In this document: positions 14,161-22,071 of the stretch, piece by piece | Layout: each line of letters opens with the position of its first letter | Position numbering within the stretch: the stretch's first letter is position 1 | The notes under the pieces: model-generated | The model's input: the letters and a program-made list of their open reading frames with translations, nothing else | Databases searched by the model: none | What the model was told of the DNA's origin: nothing | Made by a program: the position numbers and the translations under genes | Source of the DNA: DASVLX01 sp035552275 | GTDB lineage: Bacteria; Actinomycetota; Actinomycetes; Mycobacteriales; Pseudonocardiaceae | Direction of reading: 5' to 3' | DNA length: 22,157 nucleotides | NCBI GenBank assembly: GCA_035552275.1 | Contig: DASZLR010000200.1 | Span: 1 to 22,157 of the forward strand

Positions 14161-15321
14161 TCAGTAGGTCGGCAGGCTCGGGTCGACTTCCCGCGCCCAG
14201 GCCAGCACCCCGCCGCCGACGTGCACGGCGTCCGCGAAGCCGGCCTTGTGCAGCGCCGCCAACGCCTCCGCCGACCGCGCGCCCGACTTGCAGTGCAGCA
14301 CCAGCTGTTTGTCCTGCGGCAACTCGGACAGCGCCTCGCCGGAGAGGATGCGGTCCTTGGGGATCAGCACCGAGCCGGGAATCCGGACGATCTCGTACTC
14401 GTGCGGCTCGCGCACGTCGATCAGCACGAAGTTGTCCTTGGCGTCGATCTTCTGCTTGAGCTCCAACGGCGTGATGGTGTGACCGGCGGCGGCCTGCTGC
14501 GCGTCGTCGGACACCACACCGCAGAACGCGTCGTAGTCGATCAACTTCTCGATCGGCTCACCGTTGGGGTCCTTGCGGATCCTGATGGTGCGGTAGCTCA
14601 TCTCCAGCGCGTCGTACACCATCAGCCGGCCCAGCAACGTGTCGCCGATGCCGGTGATCAGCTTGACCGCCTCGGTGACCATGATCGAGCCGATCGACGC
14701 GCACAGCACGCCCAGCACGCCGCCCTCGGCGCAGGACGGCACCATCCCCGGCGGCGGCGGCTCGGGGTAGAGGTCGCGGTACTGCGGTCCGTGTTCCTCC
14801 CAGAACACGCTGACCTGGCCCTCGAACCGGAAGATCGACCCCCACACGTACGGCTTGCCCAGCAGCACGGCGGCGTCGTTGACCAGGTAGCGGGTGGCGA
14901 AGTTGTCCGTGCCGTCCAGGATCAGGTCGTAGTCGGCGAAGATGTCCAGCGCGTTCTCGCTGTTCAGGTGCACCTGGTGCAGATTCACCTTGACGAACGG
15001 GTTGATCTCGGCGATCTTGTCGCGCGCCGACTCGGCCTTGGGCCGGCCGATGTCGGACTGGCCGTGGATCACCTGTCGTTGCAGGTTCGACTCGTCCACC
15101 ACGTCGAAATCGACGATGCCCAGCGTGCCGACCCCGGCCGCGGCCAGGTACAGCAACGCGGGGCTGCCCAGCCCACCGGCGCCCACGACGAGGACCTTCG
15201 CGTTCTTCAGCCGCTTCTGCCCGTCCACCCCGACATCCGGGATGATCAGGTGGCGGCTGTAGCGCGCGACCTCTTCCTTCGTCAGCTCGGCGGCGGGTTC
15301 CACCAGCGGCGGAAGCGGCAT
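14161..15321 (-). CDS. moeZ: MoeZ: MoeB/ThiF-type adenylyltransferase fused to rhodanese sulfurtransferase
   Basis: A 386-residue two-domain protein. Residues ~12-260 are an E1-like domain with the ATP loop G-A-G-G-L-G-S at 47-53, D-x-D-x-V-x-x-S-N-L-Q-R-Q at 71-83 and Cys197 in S-C-A-E-G-G. Residues ~285-382 are a rhodanese with active Cys344 in H-C-K-S-G-A-R-S. The zinc-binding CxxC pairs of E. coli MoeB are missing, as in the MoeZ group. It adenylates and thiocarboxylates small sulfur carriers used for molybdopterin and, in mycobacteria, cysteine synthesis, so it may help supply cofactor for the nitrate reductase (inference). GGAGGAGCCG before the ATG at 15321 sets the start; the frame stays open to 15411 without a better site. 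Confidence 0.93.
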   Translation of the reverse strand: MPLPPLVEPAAELTKEEVARYSRHLIIPDVGVDGQKRLKNAKVLVVGAGGLGSPALLYLAAAGVGTLGIVDFDVVDESNLQRQVIHGQSDIGRPKAESARDKIAEINPFVKVNLHQVHLNSENALDIFADYDLILDGTDNFATRYLVNDAAVLLGKPYVWGSIFRFEGQVSVFWEEHGPQYRDLYPEPPPPGMVPSCAEGGVLGVLCASIGSIMVTEAVKLITGIGDTLLGRLMVYDALEMSYRTIRIRKDPNGEPIEKLIDYDAFCGVVSDDAQQAAAGHTITPLELKQKIDAKDNFVLIDVREPHEYEIVRIPGSVLIPKDRILSGEALSELPQDKQLVLHCKSGARSAEALAALHKAGFADAVHVGGGVLAWAREVDPSLPTY

Positions 15322-15489
15322 CGGCTCCTCCAAAAACGTCGGCCTGCGCTGTGAGTGTCCCTCATACCCGTCAACAACGGACACGCCCCTGCTCTTCCGG
15401 GACCGAGTCATCCCACGCCTTAGGACGTCGACACCGCGGACAGCCGTCCTGGGGTGGACTTGTCACGAACTGGGCGGGCTGTTCGGCGA

Positions 15490-15700
15490 TTGACGTTCTC
15501 TCCGCACTCAAGGGACGGTGATTCCCTCCACGCCGCGGGTGGAGCACGCGGCGTCTGGGTGGATTACCGTTTCCCGGCGCGGTGCCGGCATCGCTGCTGG
15601 TCTTGCCCGCGCTCCACGGTCGTTGAAGTCCGCCCGTCCGGCGGCCTTGATGTTGATCGCGGCGTTGACGTCCCGATCGTGGTGACTGCCGCAACGGCAG
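15490..15700 (-). ncRNA. Probable omegaRNA (reRNA) scaffold over the tnpB 3' end; 5' limit unknown
   Basis: TnpB guide RNAs come from the 3' part of tnpB and the element's right end, followed by flanking DNA as guide. Here the terminal hairpin (15511-15527) overlaps the tnpB stop codon and is followed by GAGTGCGGAGAGAACGTCAA ending at 15490. The guide would begin at 15489 on the minus strand (TCGCCGAACAGCCCGCCCAG). The scaffold length is assumed from the family. Confidence 0.45.
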
Positions 15701-16736
15701 TCCCACGCTCGCACGTCCAACGCCATCGTGTCGGTGATCCGGCCGCAGTCCGAACACATCTTCGTGCTGGGGAAGAACCGGTCCACCCTCCTGAAGGTGC
15801 GCCCATAGCGGGCGGCCTTGTACTCCAGCATGCCGGTGAAGCTGGCCCATCCGGCGTCGTGCACGGACTTCGCGAGCCTTGTCCGGCCCAGACCGGCCAC
15901 GCACAGGTCCTCGACGTACACCGCTTGGTTGTCGCGGATGATCCGTGTCGAGAGCTTGTGCTGCCAGTCCCGCCGGGTGTCGGCCACTCGGGCGTGCGCG
16001 CGGGCGACCTTCACGACGGCCTTCGTCCTGCGGTTGCTGCCCTTCTGCTTGCGAGACAGGCCTTGCTGCAACCGCCTGAGCTTGCGGGCCGCGCGGCGCA
16101 GGAACTTCGGCGCGGACACCTTTCTCCCGTCCGACAGGACCGCGAAATGCGTCAACCCCAGGTCGATCCCGACCTCGGAGTCCGTGGGCGGCAACGGCTC
16201 GTCAGTGGTCCGCACGACGAACGAGGCGAAGTACCGGCCCGCCGCGTCCCGGATGATCGTCACCGACGAGGGCCCCGAAGGAAGATCCCGCGACCAGCGG
16301 ACCCGCACATCCCCGATCTTCGGCAGCCGCAGCCTGCCATTGCCCAGCACCCGGAACCGGGCATTCTTGGTGAACCGGATGGCCTGCCGGTTGTCCTTTC
16401 GCGACCGGAACCGAGGTGGCGCCACCGTGCGGCCCTTGCGTTTCCCCGAGATCGAGGCGAAGAAGTTGCGGTACGCCACGTTCAAATCCGCCAGCGCCTG
16501 CTGCAACACCACCGCCGACACCCCCGACAGCCAGGCGCGTTCCGGGGTGCCCTTGGCACCGGTGATCACCTGCTGGGACAGTTCACCGTCCGACACGTAC
16601 GCAACCCTTGGGCCCACGCCTGCCTGCGGGCGGCCAGCCCATCGTTGAACACCACTCGCGCACACCCGAACGCCCGAGCCAACGCGACCTGTTGGCCCGG
16701 CGTCGGTTCGACGCGATAGTTGAACCGCAGCTGCAC
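15508..16736 (-). pseudogene. tnpB: TnpB RNA-guided nuclease, N-terminal frameshift
   Basis: About 409 residues if one missing base is restored. From the GTG at 16736 (AGGA upstream) the frame reads V-Q-L-R-F-N-Y-R-V-E-P-T-P-G-Q-Q, then the F-N-D-G-L-A-A-R-R-Q-A-W block, and breaks at about 16600-16605. The next frame continues Y-V-S-D-G-E-L-S-Q-Q. The rest is intact: RuvC Asp in G-I-D-L-G-L-T, Glu in V-Y-V-E-D-L, zinc finger C-S-D-C-G with C-R-C-G, and the last Asp in H-D-R-D-V-N-A-A. The main open frame would start at 16665 only by using a non-homologous stretch, so I treat the product as broken. A sequence error or ribosomal slip at CCCAAGGG cannot be excluded. Confidence 0.8.
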
Positions 16737-16828
16737 CACGTCATCCTATGTGGCCCGACTCAGGACACGCCCGGCGTGACCGGCCTCCCACACGGGCCTT
16801 CACCACCGGGCCGAAGCCCAGCGACCGG

Positions 16829-16891
16829 ACCCCCATTTTCAGCCCGGAACGGGCCGCCCCGCCAGGGGCGACAGGGACTAACCCCCATTTT
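16829..16891. repeat. 11-bp direct repeat and hairpins after the DUF3152 gene
   Basis: ACCCCCATTTT occurs at 16829-16839 and 16881-16891. The second copy is the last codons of the DUF3152 gene. Between them are two short hairpins: GCCCG/CGGGC with a 3-nt loop and CGCCCC/GGGGCG with a 4-nt loop. The hairpins may end DUF3152 transcription, and the repeat may mark the element's left junction. Confidence 0.45.
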
Positions 16892-17963
16892 GGTAGCCGG
16901 CGCCCCCGGGGTAGGGCCAGGCGTTGACCCGGCACGCCTTGCCATCCTGCGGCACCCGGAACTTGTTGGTCGGGTCGGTCTGGTTCAGCTGCCAGACGTA
17001 GTCGTCGTCGACGCCGAAGGTCTGCTGCATCATCACCGGGGCCAGGCCGCCGTTGATGGTGCAGCCCACGTGCTGGTTGCCGAACACGTGGCCGACCTCG
17101 TGGTTGATCGCGTACTCCCGGTACAGCCCGAGATCGCCGTTGAACGCCAGCGCGCCGCGCACCCAGCGGGCCACGTTGATGACCACCCGATTGGCGCTGC
17201 GCCGCCAGCAGGACGACTCGTACGGGATCTGGTACCCGCAGATGTCCGGCCGGTGGTCGGTGTTGGGCGTGGTGAGGCTGATGACGAAGTCTGGGTTCGG
17301 ATAGCTGGCGTCGACCCGTTGCAGGGCAATGGTTCCCGAGCCGATCCAGCTCTTCGGGTTGGCCAGGATCGCGTCGACGGTCGAGGCGAACGCGTCGTCG
17401 CCGTCGTAGACCGACGGATCGATGCCGTCCTCGACCGCGATCTGGTAGTGGAAGACCTGGCCCTTGCCGACGATCGGGCCGCTGCCCGGCAGCACCCGCC
17501 AGGTGCCGGCGCCGGCCTGCGGGAAGGCGCCGCCGACCGGCAGCACCGCGGTACCGGACTGGGCGTTGGCCGAGGTGGCCTGTTCCTCGGTGACCGTCGG
17601 GGTGCCGTTGCCGGCCGCGTCGACGCCGGACGTGCCAGCGCCGGTCGAGGGCTGGTGACTGGTGTTGAGCAGGACGAGCACGGTGACGACGATCAGCACC
17701 GGAACCGCGTAGACCCGCCAGCCGTAGGTGGCGAACAACCCGCGCCGGCGCGACCGGACGGGCGTGCGCTCCTCGGCGCCGTCCTCGGAACCGTATTCGG
17801 CACGGTCGTCGGCACGGTCGTCGGTGATGGGCTGCCAGGACGCGGTCAACGGCTCGGCGGTGGTCCGGCGGCCGTCCAACTGGTACCGCCGGTTGTCCTT
17901 GTGTCGACGCGACTGCCGGGCGAGTTTGGCGCCGGCGGACACGCTTCGAGGCCGCCCTGTCAC
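16878..17963 (-). CDS. DUF3152 membrane-anchored protein with metzincin-type zinc motif
   Basis: About 361 residues: a basic cytoplasmic segment, one membrane helix at ~83-101 (V-Y-A-V-P-V-L-I-V-V-T-V-L-V-L-L), a Ser/Thr/Gly-rich linker, then an extracytoplasmic DUF3152 domain from ~155. That domain contains H-E-V-G-H-V-F-G-N-Q-H at 288-298, an exact HExxHxxGxxH zinc-protease signature, with paired cysteines nearby (C-G-Y, S-S-C-W, V-G-C-T). It is probably a surface zinc peptidase of unknown substrate. I prefer the GTG at 17963 because GGAGGG lies about 11 nt upstream; ATG at 18014 and GTG at 18017 are alternatives without a site. Rv3207c beside moeB1 is the M. tuberculosis counterpart by position. 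Confidence 0.85.
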   Translation of the reverse strand: MTGRPRSVSAGAKLARQSRRHKDNRRYQLDGRRTTAEPLTASWQPITDDRADDRAEYGSEDGAEERTPVRSRRRGLFATYGWRVYAVPVLIVVTVLVLLNTSHQPSTGAGTSGVDAAGNGTPTVTEEQATSANAQSGTAVLPVGGAFPQAGAGTWRVLPGSGPIVGKGQVFHYQIAVEDGIDPSVYDGDDAFASTVDAILANPKSWIGSGTIALQRVDASYPNPDFVISLTTPNTDHRPDICGYQIPYESSCWRRSANRVVINVARWVRGALAFNGDLGLYREYAINHEVGHVFGNQHVGCTINGGLAPVMMQQTFGVDDDYVWQLNQTDPTNKFRVPQDGKACRVNAWPYPGGAGYQNGG

Positions 17964-18069
17964 CGCCCGGTGCCCCTCCGTCCCTGCCGACTCACGGTCA
18001 ACAGCGTGCCACATCACCCGTTCGAGTGACGAGCTCAGCTCGGAGCTACCAGCCGGCTACCGCTCGCGA

Positions 18070-18140
18070 CTCACCATTGCGCCTCACCACTGGGCGGGCC
18101 ACTCACCACTGCGCCTCACCACTGCGCCTCACCACTGGGC
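18070..18140. repeat. 13-bp tandem repeat at the hydrolase 3' end
   Basis: Five copies of CTCACCAYTGSGC occur at 18070-18082, 18083-18095, 18102-18114, 18115-18127 and 18128-18140; a 6-bp insert separates the second and third. The last copy contains the Q-W-stop end of the hydrolase gene. The pattern suggests slippage duplication of the gene's 3' end into the gap before the DUF3152 gene. Confidence 0.85.
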
Positions 18141-19133
18141 GGCGGCCACGGCCTCCCACATGCCCAGCACCGCGCGGGCGACCGAGTGCGGCCGCTCCAT
18201 CTGCGCGACATGACCGGTGCGCGGCAGCACCAGCAGCCGGCCCCGGGACAGCAGCCCGGCGATCCGCGGCGCCTTGCGCACACTCATCACCCGGTCCTGG
18301 CTGCCCCACACCACCAGGGTCGGCACGGTGACCCTGCGGGCCACCGACCACAACGACCGGGCCGGCGGCCGCACCCAGGTCCGCAACAGCGCACGGCTGG
18401 CGCCCTCCAGCGCCAGACCGGCCCACGGCATGGTCATCCGCTCGGCGGTCTCCTCGACGGCCAGCGCCAGCCGGGGCGGCGACACCGCGTCCGGCACCGC
18501 GAAGCACACCCGCAGCATCTGCTCGGTGCGCTCCAAAGCGGTGCTGGCGGCCAGTTTGCGGCGCATCGGCCGGCCGATCACCGGCAGGCTGGCCAGCACC
18601 ACCCTGGGGTCGGACAACCGGCGCAGCGACGGCCGCAGGTCCGGCACCGCCGGTGAGACCAGGGTCAGCGTGCGCACCAGGTCCGGCCGTTCGGCCGCGA
18701 CCAGCAGGGCGATATCGCCACCCAGCGAATTGCCGAACAAATGCACCGGTCCAGCACCCAGTCGGTCGATCACCCGGCAGACGATGCCGGCCTGCCCGGC
18801 CAGGCTGAAATCGCCGGTGGCCGGCGGCCGGGACCGGCCGAAACCGGGCAGGTCGATGGCGATGCCGTGCACGTCGCCGGCGAGCGCGGCGGCGAGCTCG
18901 GTCCAGTTCGTGGCCGCGCCGCCGAGCCCGTGCACGAACACCGCACGTGGCGCGCCGGGCGTCGGACCGGGGGTCTCCCGGACGTGCACCACGAGGTCGC
19001 CCAAGTCGATCTCGCGGCCCGGCCACGGCGGCATCGGATCGACCAACGGCGGAAGCGCCACGGTGGACAGCGGGATCGTGGTCAGCGACGGCCGGTTCAG
19101 CGGCGGTGCTTCCAACGACTGCAGCAGGCTCAC
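18129..19133 (-). CDS. Alpha/beta hydrolase
   Basis: A 334-residue alpha/beta-hydrolase-fold protein. It has the oxyanion segment V-F-V-H-G-L-G-G at 65-72, the nucleophile elbow G-N-S-L-G-G with Ser136, an acid at Asp280 in W-G-S-Q-D-R-V, and the base His308 in R-T-G-H-V-A-Q. An alpha-helical cap lies between ~165 and 255. No substrate can be inferred; an esterase or lipase-like role is usual. There is no signal peptide. The start is a GTG at 19133 without a clear ribosome site; ATG at 19034 just before the domain is an alternative. It diverges from a TetR gene across 170 bp with two palindromes, so TetR control is likely. Its end is overlapped by the tandem repeats. Confidence 0.88.
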   Translation of the reverse strand: MSLLQSLEAPPLNRPSLTTIPLSTVALPPLVDPMPPWPGREIDLGDLVVHVRETPGPTPGAPRAVFVHGLGGAATNWTELAAALAGDVHGIAIDLPGFGRSRPPATGDFSLAGQAGIVCRVIDRLGAGPVHLFGNSLGGDIALLVAAERPDLVRTLTLVSPAVPDLRPSLRRLSDPRVVLASLPVIGRPMRRKLAASTALERTEQMLRVCFAVPDAVSPPRLALAVEETAERMTMPWAGLALEGASRALLRTWVRPPARSLWSVARRVTVPTLVVWGSQDRVMSVRKAPRIAGLLSRGRLLVLPRTGHVAQMERPHSVARAVLGMWEAVAAAQW

Positions 19134-19151
19134 CTATTCAGAATGCGATGA

Positions 19152-19177
19152 TCACCTGGGGGTCACCTGAAGGTGAC
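19152..19177. promoter_or_regulatory. Palindromic operator candidate, hydrolase side
   Basis: GTCACCT-GA-AGGTGAC (19162-19177) is a perfect 7-bp inverted repeat. An additional TCACCT at 19152-19157 repeats one arm 11 bp away, one helical turn. It lies about 30 bp before the hydrolase GTG. Confidence 0.5.
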
Positions 19178-19231
19178 GTGAGACCGTTGTCACACGAGTA
19201 CCAAACCGGACGCTGCCCTCGCCGATCGGTA

Positions 19232-19245
19232 TTACTAGCGAGTAA
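19232..19245. promoter_or_regulatory. Palindromic operator candidate, TetR side
   Basis: TTACT-AGCG-AGTAA has perfect 5-bp arms and the size of a TetR-family operator. It lies 59 bp before the preferred TetR start and could serve autoregulation. Confidence 0.5.
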
Positions 19246-19303
19246 GGTTTTGCGAGATGGCCGGATGGGCCGCACGAAGATCTGTTTTCCGGTGGAGGAC
19301 GAG

Positions 19304-19942
19304 GTGACTGAGATCGCGCAGGAGGCCGGCGCCCAGGCGAGCCGGGGTGTGCGACTGCCGCGGACCGCGCGTCGGGCGCAGTTGCTCGCGGCCGCGCAGG
19401 ACGTGTTCGTGGCCAACGGGTACCACGCCGCCGCCATGGACGAGATCGCCGAGCGGGCCGGCGTCAGCAAGCCGGTGCTGTACCAGCACTTCCCCGGCAA
19501 GCTGGAGCTGTACCAGGCGCTACTGGAAACGCACGTCGACGAGTTGGTGACCCGGGTGCGGACGGCACTGACCACGACTCCCGACAACAAGCTGCGGGTG
19601 CAGGCGACGATCAGCGCCTACTTCGACTTCGTGGACCGCGAGGGCCAGGCGTTCCGGATGGTCTTCGAGTCGGACATGCGCGGCGAGCCGGCCGTGCAGG
19701 ACGCCGTCGAGCGGGCCACCAGCGCCGCCGTCGACGCCATCACCCAGACGATCACCGCCGACGCCGGGCTGGACGAGGACCGGGCGCGGCTGCTGGCCGT
19801 CGGACTGGTCGGGCTGTCCCAGATGAGCTCGACCTACTGGCTCAACGCCGACCGCCGGATCAGCAAGGACGAGGCGGTCACCCTGATCTCCATGCTGGCC
19901 TGGCGCGGTATCGGCGGTGGCTACCCGCTGCACCACAGCTGA
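19304..19942 (+). CDS. TetR family transcriptional regulator
   Basis: A 212-residue regulator. The N-terminal helix-turn-helix spans ~21-67: R-A-Q-L-L-A-A-A-Q-D-V-F, then M-D-E-I-A-E-R-A-G-V-S-K-P-V-L-Y-Q-H-F-P-G-K. The C-terminal ligand/dimer domain has F-R-M-V-F-E-S-D-M-R and M-S-S-T-Y-W-L. It resembles Rv3208, the TetR gene beside Rv3207c in M. tuberculosis. The GTG at 19304 is chosen because GGAGG sits 5 nt upstream; an ATG at 19265 in frame has no site. It diverges from the alpha/beta hydrolase gene, and the palindromes between them make auto-repression and control of the hydrolase likely. The effector is unknown. Confidence 0.9.
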   Translation: MTEIAQEAGAQASRGVRLPRTARRAQLLAAAQDVFVANGYHAAAMDEIAERAGVSKPVLYQHFPGKLELYQALLETHVDELVTRVRTALTTTPDNKLRVQATISAYFDFVDREGQAFRMVFESDMRGEPAVQDAVERATSAAVDAITQTITADAGLDEDRARLLAVGLVGLSQMSSTYWLNADRRISKDEAVTLISMLAWRGIGGGYPLHHS

Positions 19943-19946
19943 TCCA

Positions 19947-19952
19947 TATAGT
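19947..19952 (+). promoter_or_regulatory. Possible -10 box of aspT
   Basis: TATAGT five bases after the TetR stop would give a leader of about 45 nt before the GTG at 20004. No good -35 hexamer is seen. Confidence 0.4.
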
Positions 19953-20003
19953 GGGAGCGCCGCCCGGTAACCGGTGTCGCCCCGAGTAAGGATTGAGTTC
20001 ACC

Positions 20004-21293
20004 GTGGATCTCACCTCATTGAGTCAGCCCGAACTTGTCGAACGCCTGGAGGAGCTGCGCGCCGAGTACGCGGCGCTGGCAGCTCGCGGACTGTCGCTGA
20101 ACCTGACCAGGGGCAAGCCGTCGGCCGAGCAGCTCGACCTGGCCGAATCGCTGGCCAACGCGCTCGCGCCCGGCGACTACCAGGCGGCCGACGGCACCGA
20201 CTGCCGCAACTACGGCGGTCTCAAGGGTTTGCCCGAGCTGCGGAAGATCTTCGCCGGACCGCTGGGCGTGCCGGCCGACCGGCTGCTGGCGCTGGGCAAC
20301 TCAAGCCTGGAGCTGATGCACGAGACGCTGATCCACGCGGTGCTGTTCGGCGTGCCCGGCTCGGCGCGGCCGTGGCGGGACGAGAGCCGGATCGCCTTCC
20401 TGTGCCCGGTTCCCGGCTACGACCGGCACTTCGCGCTGTGCGAGAAGTTCGGCATCGAGATGATCAGTGTGCCGATGACCGACGACGGTCCGGACATGGC
20501 CGAGGTGGAACGGCTGGCCGCCGCCGACCCGGCGATCAAGGGCATCTGGTGCGTGCCGCTGTACAGCAACCCGACCGGCGCGCGGTACTCGGACGAGACC
20601 GTCCGCCGGCTCGCCACCATGCCGACGGCGGCGCCGGACTTCCGGCTGTTCTGGGACAACGCGTACGCCGTGCACCACCTGACCGAACAGCGGCACCAGG
20701 TCGCCGACGTGCTGGCGCTGGCCGAGGCCGCCGGGCACGCTGACCGGCCGTTCGTGTTCGGCTCGACCTCGAAGATCACCTGGGCCGGCTCCGGGGTCGC
20801 GTTCTTCGGCGGGTCGCAGGCCAACATCGACTGGCTGGTGCGCAACATGGAGAAGCGCACCATCGGCCCGGACAAGATCAACCAGTTGCGACATGTGCGG
20901 TTCCTGCAGAGCACGCACGGTGTGCTGGACCACATGGAGTTGCAGCGGAAACTGTTGCGGCCCAAGTTCGACCTGGTGCTGCACACGCTCGCCGAGCGGC
21001 TGACCGGCATCGCGACCTGGAGTGATCCGGAGGGCGGGTACTTCGTCAGCCTGGACGTGCCGGACGGCTGCGCGGCCCGGGTGGTCACGCTGGCCAAGGA
21101 AGCCGGGATCGCACTGACCCCGGCCGGCGCGACCTTCCCGCACGGCAAGGACCCGCGGGACAGCAACATCCGACTGGCGCCCACCTTCCCGTCGCTGGAC
21201 GAACTGGCCGAGGCGGTGGCCGGGCTGACCGTGTGCGTCGAGCTGGCCGCCGTTGAGTCCCTTTTGGACAGCAGTCTGGTCGCCTCGGAATAA
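20004..21293 (+). CDS. aspT: Aspartate aminotransferase, class Ic (AspT type)
   Basis: A 429-residue PLP enzyme closely resembling Corynebacterium glutamicum AspT. Shared stretches include L-T-R-G-K-P-S, A-A-D-G-T-D-x-R-N-Y-G-G-L, C-P-V-P-G-Y-D-R-H-F, S-N-P-T-G at 188-192, W-D-N-A-Y-A-V-H and S-T-S-K-I-T with the PLP lysine K257. It interconverts aspartate and oxoglutarate with oxaloacetate and glutamate, so it distributes nitrogen that the nitrate cluster would bring in (inference). The GTG at 20004 has AAGGA about 11 nt upstream and gives an N terminus of family length; the in-frame GTG at 19974 has no site. The family is often misnamed MocR. A class Ic enzyme differs from the common AspC fold group. 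Confidence 0.92.
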   Translation: MDLTSLSQPELVERLEELRAEYAALAARGLSLNLTRGKPSAEQLDLAESLANALAPGDYQAADGTDCRNYGGLKGLPELRKIFAGPLGVPADRLLALGNSSLELMHETLIHAVLFGVPGSARPWRDESRIAFLCPVPGYDRHFALCEKFGIEMISVPMTDDGPDMAEVERLAAADPAIKGIWCVPLYSNPTGARYSDETVRRLATMPTAAPDFRLFWDNAYAVHHLTEQRHQVADVLALAEAAGHADRPFVFGSTSKITWAGSGVAFFGGSQANIDWLVRNMEKRTIGPDKINQLRHVRFLQSTHGVLDHMELQRKLLRPKFDLVLHTLAERLTGIATWSDPEGGYFVSLDVPDGCAARVVTLAKEAGIALTPAGATFPHGKDPRDSNIRLAPTFPSLDELAEAVAGLTVCVELAAVESLLDSSLVASE

Positions 21294-21304
21294 CAGGCAA
21301 GATT

Positions 21305-22051
21305 TCACGGCAGCGGCCGCAACCCGGCGGCGGTGAGCAGGTACCCGGCGGCGGTCGTCGCCGGGTCTGCCCGCACCAGGTCCACCAGCGCCGACCCGGC
21401 GATCTCGGGGGTCAGCAGCTCCCCCATCTCGGTCAGGTACGCCTCCTCGGTCTGGCCGCTGCGGGCCGCATACGCCTGGACGCCACGTCGGCCCACGTCG
21501 CCGAACGGCGTCATCCTGGGCAGCACCGCCGTGACGGTGATGTCCAGCCCGGCCCGGCGCGACTCCTCCTGGGCGTATCCCGCGATGAACCGCTGGGTGG
21601 CCTTGGCCCCGGCGTAGCCTCCGCTGGCCGGTGATCCGTTGACGGCGGCGCCGCTGCTCAGCACCACGACCCTGCTGCCCGGCGACAGCGGCTTCAGCAG
21701 TGCCGCACGCAACCAGCTGAACGCGATCTTGACGTCCGTGTGCCAGTTGACCGAGAACGTCTCCCAGGTCTGCTCCTGAAGCGGACCCATCGCCGGATTG
21801 GCGCCGGCGACCAGCACGATAACGTCCGGTTCGTACTGGTCCAGCAGGCTCGGCGCCGCTGTCGCATCGGCCGCGTCCGCGACCTCGGTCCGGATGTTCG
21901 CGCTGGTGGCGGCCAATTCGGCGAGCGCCGCGCCGGTCCGGGCGACCGCGACGACCGGAGCGCCGGCCTCCGCGAACGCGGCGGCGATCCCGCGCCCCAG
22001 GCCCCGACTGGCGCCCACGACGAGCGTGGTCCGATCCGACATGTCACTCAT
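21305..22051 (-). CDS. Short-chain dehydrogenase/reductase (SDR)
   Basis: A 248-residue Rossmann-fold oxidoreductase. The cofactor motif is G-A-S-R-G-L-G at 13-19 with R-x-G further on, suggesting NADP(H). The structural N-A-G appears as V-A-G-A-N at 81-85. The catalytic set is Ser132/133 in V-L-S-S-G, Tyr146 and Lys150 in G-G-Y-A-G-A-K. Substrate is unknown. The ATG at 22051 has AGAGGA about 7 nt upstream; a longer in-frame start at 22075 would overlap the upstream gene. It lies 20 bp after that gene on the same strand, so they are probably cotranscribed, and it converges on aspT with an 11-bp gap that has no obvious terminator. Confidence 0.92.
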   Translation of the reverse strand: MSDMSDRTTLVVGASRGLGRGIAAAFAEAGAPVVAVARTGAALAELAATSANIRTEVADAADATAAPSLLDQYEPDVIVLVAGANPAMGPLQEQTWETFSVNWHTDVKIAFSWLRAALLKPLSPGSRVVVLSSGAAVNGSPASGGYAGAKATQRFIAGYAQEESRRAGLDITVTAVLPRMTPFGDVGRRGVQAYAARSGQTEEAYLTEMGELLTPEIAGSALVDLVRADPATTAAGYLLTAAGLRPLP

Positions 22052-22071
22052 GATCGTCCTCTTCCCCGCGC

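Larger units (their letters stand above)
15490..16840 (-). mobile_element. TnpB-only IS200/IS605 (IS1341-type) element; left end approximate
   Basis: A tnpB gene without tnpA, bounded on its 3' side by TCAA (15493-15490), the right-end cleavage tetranucleotide known from IS608 and ISDra2. A 5-bp stem (AGGGA/TCCCT, 15511-15527) lies just inside. The left end cannot be fixed; hairpin-rich sequence with a TTCG loop extends from the tnpB start to about 16840. As expected for this family there are no terminal inverted repeats or target duplication. It separates moeZ from the DUF3152 gene, which are neighbours in M. tuberculosis. Confidence 0.7.

Noticed and set aside
16741..16945. Small open frames between tnpB and the DUF3152 gene
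   Set aside because: They cover hairpin-rich element-end sequence, lack ribosome sites and show no homology pattern.
18070..18140. CRISPR array
   Set aside because: Units are 13 bp and mostly directly abutting, without spacers; this is a simple tandem repeat.
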